A stretch of 64,000 nucleotides of DNA. It comes from Euglena gracilis. Its lineage: Eukaryota; Euglenida; Euglenophyceae; Euglenales. Position 1 is the stretch's first letter. Each line of letters begins with the position of its first letter. A program made the position numbers and the translations under genes. The notes beneath the pieces are model-generated. The model was not told where the DNA came from, did not search any database, and saw only the letters and a list, made by a program, of their open reading frames with translations. The stretch lies in the NCBI GenBank assembly GCA_039621445.1, contig CP154957.1, positions 6,256,504 to 6,320,503 of the forward strand, in the 5' to 3' direction. Of this stretch, positions 11,860 to 20,907 are shown piece by piece.

Positions 11860-12010
11860 AGCAGGGGGGGTGGGGGGTAGGGGGGAGAGGGGAAGGGGGT
11901 GGGGGGAGGGGTGGTTCGGGGGGGGAGGGGGGCGGGGGGGAGGGGGCCGCAGCCCCCCTCCCCCCGCTCCTCCCTCCTCCCCCCTCCCCTGCCCCCCTCC
12001 CCCCCGGGCA
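11860..12010. repeat. Homopurine / homopyrimidine inverted repeat
   Basis: A purine strand of G runs (about 11860-11945) is followed, through GGCCGCAGCC, by its pyrimidine complement (about 11950-12005). It could fold into a very stable hairpin or non-B structure. Overlapping open frames on both strands are composition artefacts. Confidence 0.7.
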
Positions 12011-12525
12011 CAGCCAAATGAACACCACTTTGTCTTTCACGTGACCCTTTTTTGCAACATCACAATCCATGCTGCCATGCAGTTTTGCTACCACCTCTTC
12101 CCCACACGACTGTTGGTTCACCTGGTTGAAGACATTTCATTGCAATCCAGGATTAAAAGCTGCGGCGGATAATTTAGGTATAATTCTGGCTGAATAAATG
12201 GCTTTATTTTCAATTAAGCTCTTTGTTGCCTCCCAGCCTCCCATTACACCCATCTTGGCCATTTTGGGTTTATTTTTTTTTGCTAATTTGGGCTATTTTG
12301 CATTGATTTGGGCAAATATTGAGCTAATTTGGGTCAATATGAACACGTTTATGGCATTTTTGGCCATTTTGTGCCATTTTGGTGATTTTGGGTATTTTTG
12401 GGTATTTTTGTGAAATTTTTGTGGATATTGTTGGCATTTTTGGTCAATTTAAGGTTATTTCAAGACATTGTCGGTCATTTGATTGCTCTGTGGGGCCATT
12501 TTGGCTCGGTTGGGAGCCAATGGAT

Positions 12526-14130
12526 GCAGATATCAGGCAAGATGCAGATATAGACAAGATGCAGACGCTACAAGATGCAGGTGCTAGACAAGATGCAGTG
12601 GCTGCAGATGCTAAACAAGATGCAGATGTTGAGAAGATGCAGTGGTTGTGCATGCTGGACAAGATGCAGTGGTTGCAGATGCTGGACAAGGTGCAGATAC
12701 CAGACAAGATGTAGTGGATCTTGGTATCTGCACCTTGTCCAGTATCTACACCTTGTCCAGTGCCTGCATCCATTGGATCTTGTCCAAAAACTAAAACCAC
12801 TGCATCTTGTCCAGTGTGTGCATCTTGTCCAGTACCTGCATCCACTGCACCTTGTCCAGCATCTACATCTTGTCCAGCACTTGCATCTTTTCCAACATCT
12901 GCATCTTTTCCACCATCTGCATCTTATCCAGTATCTGCGTCCACTGCATCTTGTCCAGCATCTACATCTTGTCCAGCATCTGCAACCAGTACATCTTGTC
13001 CAGCATCAGGGGGGGGGGAAAAATGCGTTTCGCATTTTTTCGCATTTTTGCGCATTTTTTGCGCATTTTTTCAAATTTTCCAAAAATGCGGATTTTTGCG
13101 CATTTTTTCGCATTTTTTGCGCATTTTTTCGTTTTTTTCAGCGCATTTTTTTGCTTTTTGGCACATTTTTTCGTGATTTTCCAAAATTTTTGCATTTTTT
13201 GACCATTTTTGCAATTTTTTGCAAAAATTTGAAATTTTCGACTTTTTTTGAAACTTACATTTTCCTCATTATTCCACATAATTTCTTCAAATTTGGTGCC
13301 ATTTTTGCATGTTTTTGGGTAATTTTTGCATTTTCGTGATTTTTGCGCATTTTTTCTCGGATTTTGCACATTTTTGCGCATTTTTTCCAAAAATGCGCAT
13401 TTTTTGCGCATTTTTTTGCGCATTTTTGCGCATTTTTGCGCATTTTTGCGCATTTTTTCCGAGGCCGGGCGAGCGCATTTTTCCCCCCCCCTGCCAGCAT
13501 GTACAACCACTGCATCTTGTCCAAATCTGCATCTTGTCCAGCATTTGCATCTTGTCCAGCATCTGCATCTCGTCCAGTATCTGCGTCCAGTGCATCTTTT
13601 CGGGTATCTGCACCTTGTCCAGCATGTACAACCACTGCATCTTGTCCAGCATCTGCATCTTGTCCAGCATCTGCAACCAGTACATCTTGTCCAGTATCTG
13701 CGTCCACTGCATCTTGTCCAGCATCTGCATCTTGTCCAGCATCTGCATCTTGTCCAGTACCTGCATCTTGTCTGCGTCCACTACATCTTGTCTGGTATCT
13801 GCATCTTGTCCAGCATCTGCAACCACTGCATCTTGTCCAGCATCTGCATCTTGTTTAGCATCTGCAACCACTGCATCTTGTCCATCATCTGCAACCAGTA
13901 CATCTTGTCCAGCATCCGCAACCACTGCATCTTGTCCAAATGTGCATCTTGTCCAGCATCTGCATCCTGTCCAGCATCTGCATCTTGTCCAGCACCTGCA
14001 AGCTGCTGATATTTGACAAGATGCAGACACTGGACAAGATTCAAATGCTAGTCGAGATGCAGATGTTGGACAAGGTGCAATTTCTGTAGATACTGGGTTA
14101 GTGCAGTGGATGCAGATGTTGGATTGGCCA
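12526..14130. repeat. Fold-back 15-18 bp minisatellite with an internal GCGCATTTTT array
   Basis: Units like GATGCAGATGCTGGACAA run 12526-12715. The complement (CATCTTGTCCAGCATCTG) runs 12722-13012 and 13495-14010. The first orientation returns at about 14015-14130. The switch near 12700-12745 is a 16-bp perfect inverted repeat around a 19-nt spacer. Between the complement blocks lies a (GCGCATTTTT)n array (13022-13455). Long frames here translate to repetitive peptides and are not genes. Confidence 0.85.
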
Positions 14131-14370
14131 AATAAACCCCTCCTCCACTCTGTTGTCCTGTTGCGCAATTCCCCTAAGTGTCCCTCCCTCGCCACAAAGA
14201 ACCAGCCAACAGTCAGATGTTTCATATTGCTTCTTCTTGTGCCTCGCTGTGCCTGCAGTATCTCATGTCACATCCGCGGTGAGCAACTGCTAATTCTGAT
14301 CCTGAGTATATGTGTTATATCATACCCTATGTAGCTTCGGCTAGTGCTTCGGATTCTGATTTCGATGTTA

Positions 14371-14659
14371 CGGTTAAGCTAATTTACTATTGTGAAGTAT
14401 TTCGTCGAGCGACTCCAGAGAGCTTATAAGTTTCCTGATATCTATCACATACCATCTATCTTGACTCATCATACGAGTTTTCGGCATCTCATTGGAAAAT
14501 GCAATGACATGCGGCCAATTAAACAATAGTTGTGTAGGCTCGTATTTACCGCTGAATACCAGCCCATTCTTACTTCGCTCTATGGCACCATAGTTAATGT
14601 ATTCTTGTGATGACCGGGGGACATCTACAATAATTAATTCCCTTTTTTTCGGGTTCTTC

Positions 14660-14722
<63 letters not shown>

Positions 14723-15316
14723 CGTACGCATATGGAACATGTCATTGGATTTCCCGCAAAGCATAAGGGCATTATGCTTGGCCACCAAATATCGACACAG
14801 TTCGGATTTACCAACGTCACCATCCAGTTCCCAGAACCAGTAAATACTTCTCGGACACACTGGCTTGCTTATTATGTTTATCACGGCTATCTGCCAACCG
14901 TACGGCTCAGTGAGATCTAGTTCTTCCTCTGGATCGATACCCTTCGCCCACTGCCCCCGTACGAGTTTCCTGTTTCTATTTTCCAGGAGGAAACCGGCGC
15001 AAATGGGACAAAGCATTTGCAGGGTACAATCTACCTGGAAAAGCGTGCTGGGCTATCTGAACTGAAGCGGATAAATCCGAAGATACATTGGGAAAATACG
15101 CGGTCGGTTACCAAGAGTATTGCGTATTGTCGACACATGTACTTAAGTATAGTCTCCAATGTCTCCACATCTTTATCAGTATGATTATTCAAAGTAAAAC
15201 ACCAATAAAAGTATTGATTTCCTCTTTTTTTTATCATCAATATTCGCAGAACTGGTATCAGTATTATCCGGTTCTGCTGAAGTAGTCGTCTCCGACACAT
15301 CTCCATTGATCTCCAT
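14371..15316 (-). pseudogene. Broken Rep gene of an integrated CRESS-DNA virus-like element
   Basis: Rep-like: an N-terminal HUH-type rolling-circle nickase followed by a superfamily 3 helicase. On the - strand I see motif I (FTLNN, about 15180-15215), a Walker A (GDVGKS, about 14800-14825), a Walker B-like VDVPR (about 14612-14632), a WPHVIAFSNE motif C and a downstream arginine-finger region. Motif II (HLQ, from 15014) and motif III (YC, about 15125) are instead on the + strand, so roughly 14970-15135 is inverted. A frameshift near an A run separates the likely ATG (15316) from motif I. A 63-nt TAA/ATT microsatellite (14660-14722) splits the helicase with a frame change. It cannot make an intact Rep. 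Confidence 0.85.
14660..14722. repeat. (AAT)21 microsatellite inside the Rep remnant
   Basis: Twenty-one uninterrupted trinucleotide units lie between the Walker A side and the Walker B side of the Rep helicase remnant. The reading frames on its two sides differ, so it is associated with a frameshift. Confidence 0.95.
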
Positions 15317-15367
15317 ATTACTCTTGTGTATATAATATAGTAAACAAATGTTTAATTGGAAAAACCA

Positions 15368-15410
15368 TAACCCTAACCCTAACCCTAACCCTAACCCTAA
15401 CCCTAACCCC
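15368..15410 (+). repeat. Interstitial CCCTAA (telomere-type) array
   Basis: About seven CCCTAA units sit between the divergent Rep and Cap remnants. TTAGGG is the telomere repeat of many eukaryotes, as I recall including Euglena. The array is far from any chromosome end in this window and is bounded on both sides by virus-like sequence. Confidence 0.95.
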
Positions 15411-15429
15411 GAGAACCTTGCTCAAAAAA

Positions 15430-15592
15430 TAATGTATAGGTGCTCGGGGCAGCACCGCGTGATGCATGTGAAATGTTGAGGTTTCGCATGCATCACCAAG
15501 GAGCGGCGATAGCCGCCCTGTGCATGCGAATAACGAAACATTGAGCATGCATCAGAAGGTGCTGTGTGCACCGCCTAAACACAATCCTTTTA
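15430..15592. other. Large imperfect palindrome between Rep and Cap (candidate replication origin)
   Basis: The left arm (about 15435-15500: GTGCTC, GATGCATG, AAATGTT, GCATGCATCACC) is matched in reverse complement by the right arm (about 15515-15590). A small central hairpin, GGCGATAGCC, joins them. CRESS viruses carry a stem-loop origin in the intergenic region, so this is the natural candidate. I could not find a canonical nonanucleotide. Confidence 0.55.
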
Positions 15593-15649
15593 ATATTTCC
15601 AATTAAACATAAGAGTAATATGTATATAAACATAATAATATTTTCAACC

Positions 15650-16110
15650 ATGCCATATGTCCGAAGATATCGAGGCACCAAAGCCCGACGTTCCGGACAC
15701 CACCGGCACAAGAGATCCTCTCGATCTTCTTTCAAGCGTAAGATTAAGGCACGTCCATCTTCCGCATATATTGCTCGCGGCCTTCCTGATAGGATATTCA
15801 CTAAACTCAACTATGTTGACATCCGGCACTACGTTACGAATTCCAGTGTAATCAATTCCGCCATTCAGTATCAGACTTCTCTCTATTCACCCACCGTTGA
15901 TCGTAGCGGCCACCAACCCTAGCTTCTTGACCAATGGATGCCTACCTACGTTGTATCTTGGATACAGAGTCTTCGGAATCAAGTATTCCATTACTTGTAC
16001 CAATTGCAACTCACAACGAGCCTTTTGGCTAGGAGTTCGTCTCCATTCCGTCGTCCGCATTCTGAGTCTACAGCACCACACATTGCATCACTGCATTCCA
16101 CCTGTCCCAC
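15650..16110 (+). pseudogene. Capsid-like gene remnant of the CRESS element
   Basis: From the ATG at 15650 the first about 40 residues are Arg/Lys-rich (MPYVRRYRGTKARR...), the usual DNA-binding arm of a small single-jelly-roll capsid protein. The frame stops at TAG (15920-15922), then continues open in the same frame through a motif beginning DQWMP. Rep and Cap diverge from a shared intergenic region, as in circovirus-like genomes. The stop and the later decay make it a pseudogene. The virus family and original host are unknown. Confidence 0.75.
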
Positions 16111-16124
16111 TGTCGATTTAAAAA

Positions 16125-16320
16125 CTGGTTACCAGAGCCTCTTTGGAGCCTCCCTGGAGTCTCCCCTCCAGGGAGGCTCCCTGGAGGCTGGTTACCTGAG
16201 CCTCCCTAGAGCCTCCCTGGAGCCTCCCTGGAGCCTCCCTCCAGGGAGCCTCCCTGGAGGCTGGTTACCTGAGCCTTCCTGGAGCTTCCCTGGAGCCTCC
16301 GTGGAACCTCCTCGGCAGGA
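16125..16320. repeat. GGAGCCTCC minisatellite, array 2
   Basis: The unit vocabulary is the same as at 11343-11460 (CCTGGAGCCTCC, GGCTGGTTACCTGAGCC). It directly follows the Cap remnant, so the virus-like element ends at or within this array. Confidence 0.8.
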
Positions 16321-16835
16321 TTCCATTTTTGCGGTAGACCCGGGGAGGTTTAGGCGAGACAGTAGCCATTTTCCTCCGGGGGAATATCAAATAATACCGA
16401 TGAATATGTTGTCATTAACACGCTGAGATTTTGCATGCCAAATGCAACTTTGGTGCCAAAAATGATTCCATGCTTCCCCTCTGGCAGGGACACATGTGAC
16501 CCAGTCAGCCAGATCCCCCTCGTCCTCCGAGGCATTATTGCAGGTTTGTGCCCCACGAGCACTGGCATGCCACTTTCTTCTGTCGAGGTTTTAAACCCCT
16601 CAGGTGAAGCCTTGTGGGGTGATTGTTTTTGTTTGACACCTCAAACAGGGTTCCCCAAGCCTTTTCTCGCTGTACCCCAAGCCCCAAGTTTTTACCTCTT
16701 CCTCTTTGACAATGTCCAGGTTCTCCCAGGAATTTTGTCTTTTCAGCATTTGTTAGGAGATGTCGGGTTTTCGAACTGATTATTTTTGAAGGCCGCCCCC
16801 CCCCCCCATGTTGAGCCTGCATCTGTTGTTGCCAG
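16321..16835. other. No recognised feature
   Basis: This roughly 500-bp unique stretch ends in a poly-C run (16794-16807). It contains short open frames without supporting splice context, and no repeat or gene was recognised. Confidence 0.4.
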
Positions 16836-16977
16836 GCTGCAACTAACGGACCAACTGGACCCGATGAAGCTCTGAAGGAAGCGCTCCCGGACAATATCAT
16901 CCCAGACGGCAAGAGTGTGTTTAGTGTCGCTACAGACACAAGCATTCCTTGGCCTGAAACTCCTTCGCAGTTCTCAG
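16836..16977 (+). CDS. Acidic exon of unknown protein
   Basis: The acceptor TTGTTGCCAG and donor GTCAGC bound 142 nt. The peptide begins AATNGPTGPDEALKEALPDN and ends ...IPWPETPSQFS plus one spare nucleotide. That nucleotide joins the two leading ones of 17151-17233 in perfect phase across a 173-nt intron. The composition is convincing, but no domain is recognised. Confidence 0.75.
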
Positions 16978-17150
16978 GTCAGCTGTTCGTTTCCAATTGA
17001 CGGTGAAGTCGAACAAGTTGACCGAAGTTGATGACTGGGTTGTTGCGATCCCCTGTTGTGATAACTGTGGCCATTTGTGTGCCGGAGGTGAAGGCCCTGC
17101 AGCACTCCGCACCAAAGCATGTCCACATTTGCTGTCATTATTTACTGCAG

Positions 17151-17233
17151 GAAATCTTGCTGCTGCGCTGTTCTCTGACCTCCCGGAGGAAAGCTCAGCT
17201 TCAAACGCCGAGAAGGATGACGACACCATTGTG
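17151..17233 (+). CDS. Acidic exon following 16836-16977
   Basis: The acceptor TTTACTGCAG leads into NLAAALFSDLPEESSASNAE and an Asp-rich end before a GTATGC donor. It ends in phase 0. The downstream intron contains a poly-C capped element starting only 25 nt after the donor. Confidence 0.75.
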
Positions 17234-17257
17234 GTATGCTTGTTTTGCACTCAATGT

Positions 17258-17915
17258 AAACCCCCCCCCCATTTAAACCGACCCCGCTTCTAAACCGACC
17301 GACCCTTCCAAACCGACCCATTGCAGATTTTCAACCAAAAAAAATAAATAAACCGACCTAGGGCAAGTTGGATGACAAACATAATAGCACAACATAATGG
17401 AAGCCGCCAACGGAAAGAGCGTCCATGCTCATTAAATAGTTAGGATTGATGACTTAAAATTGGGATTTTACACCCAAAATTAGGCATTTGTTCCAAATTT
17501 TGAAGTTTGCACCTCAAATTGGGCATTTTCCTCCGAAAATTTGATGTTGGAACCCAAAAATTACAAAATTAGGTATTTGGCATCTAAAATTTGAAGTTTG
17601 CCCCCAAAATTCGGCAGTTTGCCACCAAAAATTGGATATCACACCCAAATTCAGCATTTCCCCTGAAAATTCAGTATTTGCATCCCAAATTAGGCATTTG
17701 TCACTCAAAGTTAGGGATTAGCCGACCAAATTGGGCATTTACCAATTGAAATTGCCTTGCTAACATCAACCCGCTTCCGTCACGCCGTCGGACAGCCGTG
17801 TGCTCCCCCTGAAACCGACCCCCCCGTCTAAACCGACCCCCTCCAGGATTTCCACCAACCCAAAAGTCCAAAAGCGACGGGGGTTTAAATGGGGGCGGTT
17901 TAGCCACGTCATGTA
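17258..17915. mobile_element. Poly-C capped element with AAACCGACC word, copy 1
   Basis: The left end is TAAACCCCCCCCCC followed by ATTTAAACCGACC. The right end is the complement (TTTAAATGGGGGCGGTTTA), giving terminal inverted repeats next to TA. The body has many degenerate ATTAGGCATTTG-like repeats. A second copy in the opposite orientation lies at 61431-62085, and a third is cut by the window end. It has no coding capacity, so it is probably non-autonomous. Confidence 0.7.
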
Positions 17916-18688
17916 CAACAGCAATACCCGTGTCTGCATTTGAGACCGATTTAGACCGATTGCCAGAAGTGACACAGAAAGTTATACATACGGTTGGAGG
18001 TGTCAGTTGCCTCGTCGTCACGTCGGTTGCATCAATCCGGCCTTGCCAACAGGATATGGATGCCAGTGAGGGGGGGGGGCAGGGTCAGTGAAATGCTTTA
18101 TTCCAACTCAACTTCTACCGAAGTTCATTGTGTCAGAAGCTAGTTAGTCACAGTAAACCTGCCCTCCCAAACAATAACCCCCAGGGTATTGTTTTTTGCC
18201 CCGAAGTCCCAGCCCAATGGGGGGGGCATTATTTATTTTTGGGGGGTATTAATTCTGAAAATTTTTGAATAAAATGTGAAAAGGGCCAAAAAAACCATTT
18301 GTGGGAGTGATGAAGAATGCCCAAAAATATGCCCATTTGAGAAAAGTTGCCCCAAAAGACGGGAATGTGGTGGATGGGAAGGACTGCGCAGGCCTTTGCG
18401 ACATGGCAGCGACCTGCGAAGTCCTTGGCGGTGGGGGGTATTAAGTTGGACCCTCAGGGCGGTATTATTTGGGGGGGTATTACCTGGGGGGGGGGAGGGT
18501 TCAGATGCTTTTTTATTGTGCCTCTGAAATCTTGGTGATGTCCAAAACAGGTCACAGTGCATGATGGTGTTAGACTTGATTCTCCTGGCCCTAACTTGGC
18601 CCCTGGCATAACCTATGGTATGACGCAATAATGCCGAGAACTCTGTGTGGGTTCTCCTGCTGTCTCAGCACATTTTTTCTTTCTGCAG

Positions 18689-18800
18689 CCCCCAGCCCCA
18701 GCCCACGACGGAGGAAACACCTTGCAGTATGGCACCTCTCCTCTCGGAGGAAGAAAGCAGGAAATAGATGAAGCTTGCATGGCCTCTGCATCCTCAACCC
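18689..18800 (+). CDS. Candidate Pro-rich exon, end unresolved
   Basis: The acceptor TTTCTTTCTGCAG is strong. In phase 0, as required from 17233, it reads PPAPAHDGGNTLQYGTSPLG and onward to about 18800, where poly-C capped repeat text begins. A second frame (PTTEETPCSMAPLLSEEES) is also open. No donor was identified. Confidence 0.4.
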
Positions 18801-18980
18801 CCCCAAATATAAGCAACCCCCCCTCTGTAAGCAACCCACAAGCCGACCGATTTTGGCCAACACTGAAACATAAGCAACCCCCAAATATTAGAACCCCCCC
18901 CCCTAATAGTAGGGTATGCCCTCTACAAGAGCAGGGTCCAAATAGTAGAGCACCCCCCCCCCTCTGGCCAGGCACCTATG

Positions 18981-19093
18981 GCCGACCAGGGCCGACCAGG
19001 GCCGACTATGATTTTCAGGACCCCCGTAGGTGGGGGTTCCGACCAGGGCCGACCAGGGCCGACCAGGGCCGACCAGGGCCGACCAGGGCCGAC
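18981..19093. repeat. GCCGACCAGG minisatellite
   Basis: These are nearly perfect 10-bp tandem units, with a GCCGACTATG variant and a break at about 19010-19045. The same unit forms a second array at 19922-19990. Both are adjacent to a shared CACCTATGGCCGAC motif. Confidence 0.9.
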
Positions 19094-19921
19094 TTGCATG
19101 TGATTGGCTGACCGAAGGGGAATGGATGAAGGAATTCGGCAGCTTTCCCTCTGGACCAAGCACCTCTGATGATGCTGGGCGGTGCTGGGCGATGCAGGAC
19201 GATGCTGGCCCGGCAGCATCGACCACGGGTTACCGTGGGTTTCAGGACTGTCATAGGTGGGTTGCCGACCGCAGCCGACCGCAGCCGACCGCATCCGACC
19301 GCAGCCGACCGCGCAACTTTTTTCTGATTGATGTCATTTTTCAGTGAGAATGAGGAATTTTATCCCAGATTTTCAGATTTTTCTGGCTCGTCTGGCTCAT
19401 GTTGTCATTTTCGGCTACTTTTGGCCGCTTTTGGCCATTTTAGGTCGCTTTTGTCCCCTTTTGGCCCATTTGTCACCATAATTCACCAATTTTGACCTAT
19501 TTTGACCATTTTTGGCCACTTTTTGTGCACTTCTTGTAATTTTGGGCCATTTTGTCCTGCTCTGAGGCCATTTTTGACCATTTAAAGCCATTTTCGACCT
19601 TTTTTTTTGTTATTTTGCCCATTTTTTGGTCTCTTTTTGGTCCAATTTGACCATTTTTGAGCATTTTGTGCCAGTATATTGTATATTTTGAAGAACTCCA
19701 CCCATTTTTGGATAATTTCCCCACAAATCTCCAGTTTTACACCAATTTTGGCCATTACGGATCAGTTTTTGCTAACTTGGGGGCCATTTGTCACTGATTT
19801 GGCAAATATTGGGCTAATTTGGGTCAATATGAGCATATTTTATGGCATTTTGGCCATTTTACGCCCTTTTGGTAATTTTGGGTTATTTTTCACAATCTTT
19901 TTTTCTGTGACAGATACCCCC

Positions 19922-19990
19922 ACCTATGGCCGACTATTTGCCGACCAGGGCCGACCAGGGCCGACCAGGGCCGACCAGGGCCGACCAGAG
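19922..19990. repeat. GCCGACCAGG minisatellite, second array
   Basis: About five tandem units follow CACCTATGGCCGAC, the same leader as the array at 18975. It precedes a CTGGCGAAGCGAGCGTCCAC block that recurs at about 20942 and in diverged form at about 21975. Confidence 0.9.
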
Positions 19991-20376
19991 CACCAAAATG
20001 GGAAATGACCATAGGTGCCTGCCTCTGGCGAAGCGAGCGTCCACCACAAGAGCACCCGCTGGAAAACCAATGGAAGCGGAAGCAAGGCAAGTCATTCCAT
20101 GTGATTGTGGCAAGATTTGTAACTTGCCTCAAAAAGGCAAGCTTCCCAGAGCTCAGCAGCTGTACAATTCGTCCAACCTCGACTGCCGTTGGCGCTTGGC
20201 TGCTGGTTTAGGTGGAGGAAGGGAGGTTGAGGGGACCGGAAACTGACTGGGCTTGAACTGGTAATTGCCATCAGGACTTTTTTTGATTCTGAACAACCTT
20301 TTATGCCCTGAAACTTTTTTTCATTCCAGAAACATTTTACTACTCCAGACACACTTCAGAAACACTTTACTTACAG

Positions 20377-20437
20377 ACTAGAAAGCCGGCTGGGGGCACC
20401 GGAGTGCACCATGCTAGCCTCGGAGTCGGACATTGAG
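20377..20437 (+). CDS. Candidate exon with GC donor
   Basis: After TACTTACAG, 61 nt read LESRLGAPECTMLASESDIE (one leading nucleotide) with GC-rich third positions, up to GAG|GCAAGT. That would be a GC-AG intron. Without splicing, the frame stops at about 20474. It is tentative. Confidence 0.35.
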
Positions 20438-20478
20438 GCAAGTGGGAAACGCTGTAGGAAAATGTGTGTCCACTAAAC

Positions 20479-20907
20479 CCCCCCCCAATCAGAAGCCCCC
20501 CAGGGCTATTATGCAGTCACTCTGCGGAAAACCCGAGGGGGGGGGCTTCTAATTGGGTACCCTTTGTCTAAAGGAAAAACTTCGGCCGGCGGTCGATCCG
20601 GCGATCGAACGGGGTCCAAGTTTAAAAAATTGCAAGACGCATTTATTCTAGTTTTTGGGTGGATAGGCCATGTTTCAAGGATACTAGATATCACTTTTGT
20701 TCCCAATGTCCAATGTCGACCTTTTTTTGTGGATAATTTTCGAGTTTTTCGCCATTTTTCGGAATTTTTTTTGTCAAATTTCCCCCCGGCTTCGCCGGGG
20801 GGGGGGGGGCTGTTATTTGGATTTTTGGCGGGAAACCTGAGGGGGGGGGCTTCTATTTGGGGGGGGGTTGTTATTTGGGGGGGGGGCTTCTAATTGGGGG
20901 GGTTTAC
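20479..20907. mobile_element. Poly-C capped element with AGAAGCC word, copy 1
   Basis: The left end is TAAACCCCCCCCCAATCAGAA, the right end TTCTAATTGGGGGGGTTTA, giving inverted terminal repeats next to TA. The body contains a segment related to the CAGGGCGG MITEs (GATCGAACGGGGTCC, GGTGGATAGGCCATG). A sister copy is at about 29750-30165. Confidence 0.7.

Larger units (their letters stand above)
10595..12520. other. Gene-poor repeat region
   Basis: It holds poly-C/poly-G capped element ends (10890-11330), a GGAGCCTCC minisatellite (11343-11460), a short imperfect repeat of GTTTGCTATTTACGCCATGTC (about 11700 and 11798), and a long homopurine/homopyrimidine inverted repeat (about 11860-12010). 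T-rich text at 12297-12440 is related to 19799-19905. No gene was recognised. Confidence 0.6.
18800..20376. other. Repeat-rich stretch with GCCGACCAGG arrays
   Basis: This stretch holds poly-C capped AAATATAAGCAACC ends (18795-18900), GCCGACCAGG minisatellites (18981-19093 and 19922-19990), a GCCGACCGCA array (19263-19312), and T-rich GGCCATTTT text (19380-19900). A coding-like piece at about 19090-19230 (DWLTEGEWMKEFGSFPSG) lacks clear splice sites and is not called. Confidence 0.6.

Noticed and set aside
11750-12172. Gly/Pro-rich open frames on both strands
   Set aside because: They are encoded by the poly-G/poly-C inverted repeat, with no codon bias or splice context.
12526-14130. CRISPR-like regular repeats
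   Set aside because: Units are contiguous, degenerate and change strand, with no unique spacers or cas genes. The setting is eukaryotic.
13287-14225. 312-residue open frame on the - strand
   Set aside because: It is the translation of the CATCTTGTCCAG minisatellite and GCGCATTTTT array. The peptide is pure repeat, and all frames of the array are open.
14594-14823. Asn-, Ile- or Leu-homopolymer proteins over the AAT repeat
   Set aside because: They are products of the (AAT)21 tract in different frames.
15368-15410. Chromosome end
   Set aside because: The CCCTAA array is short, internal and flanked on both sides by the viral remnant, with host genes on either side.
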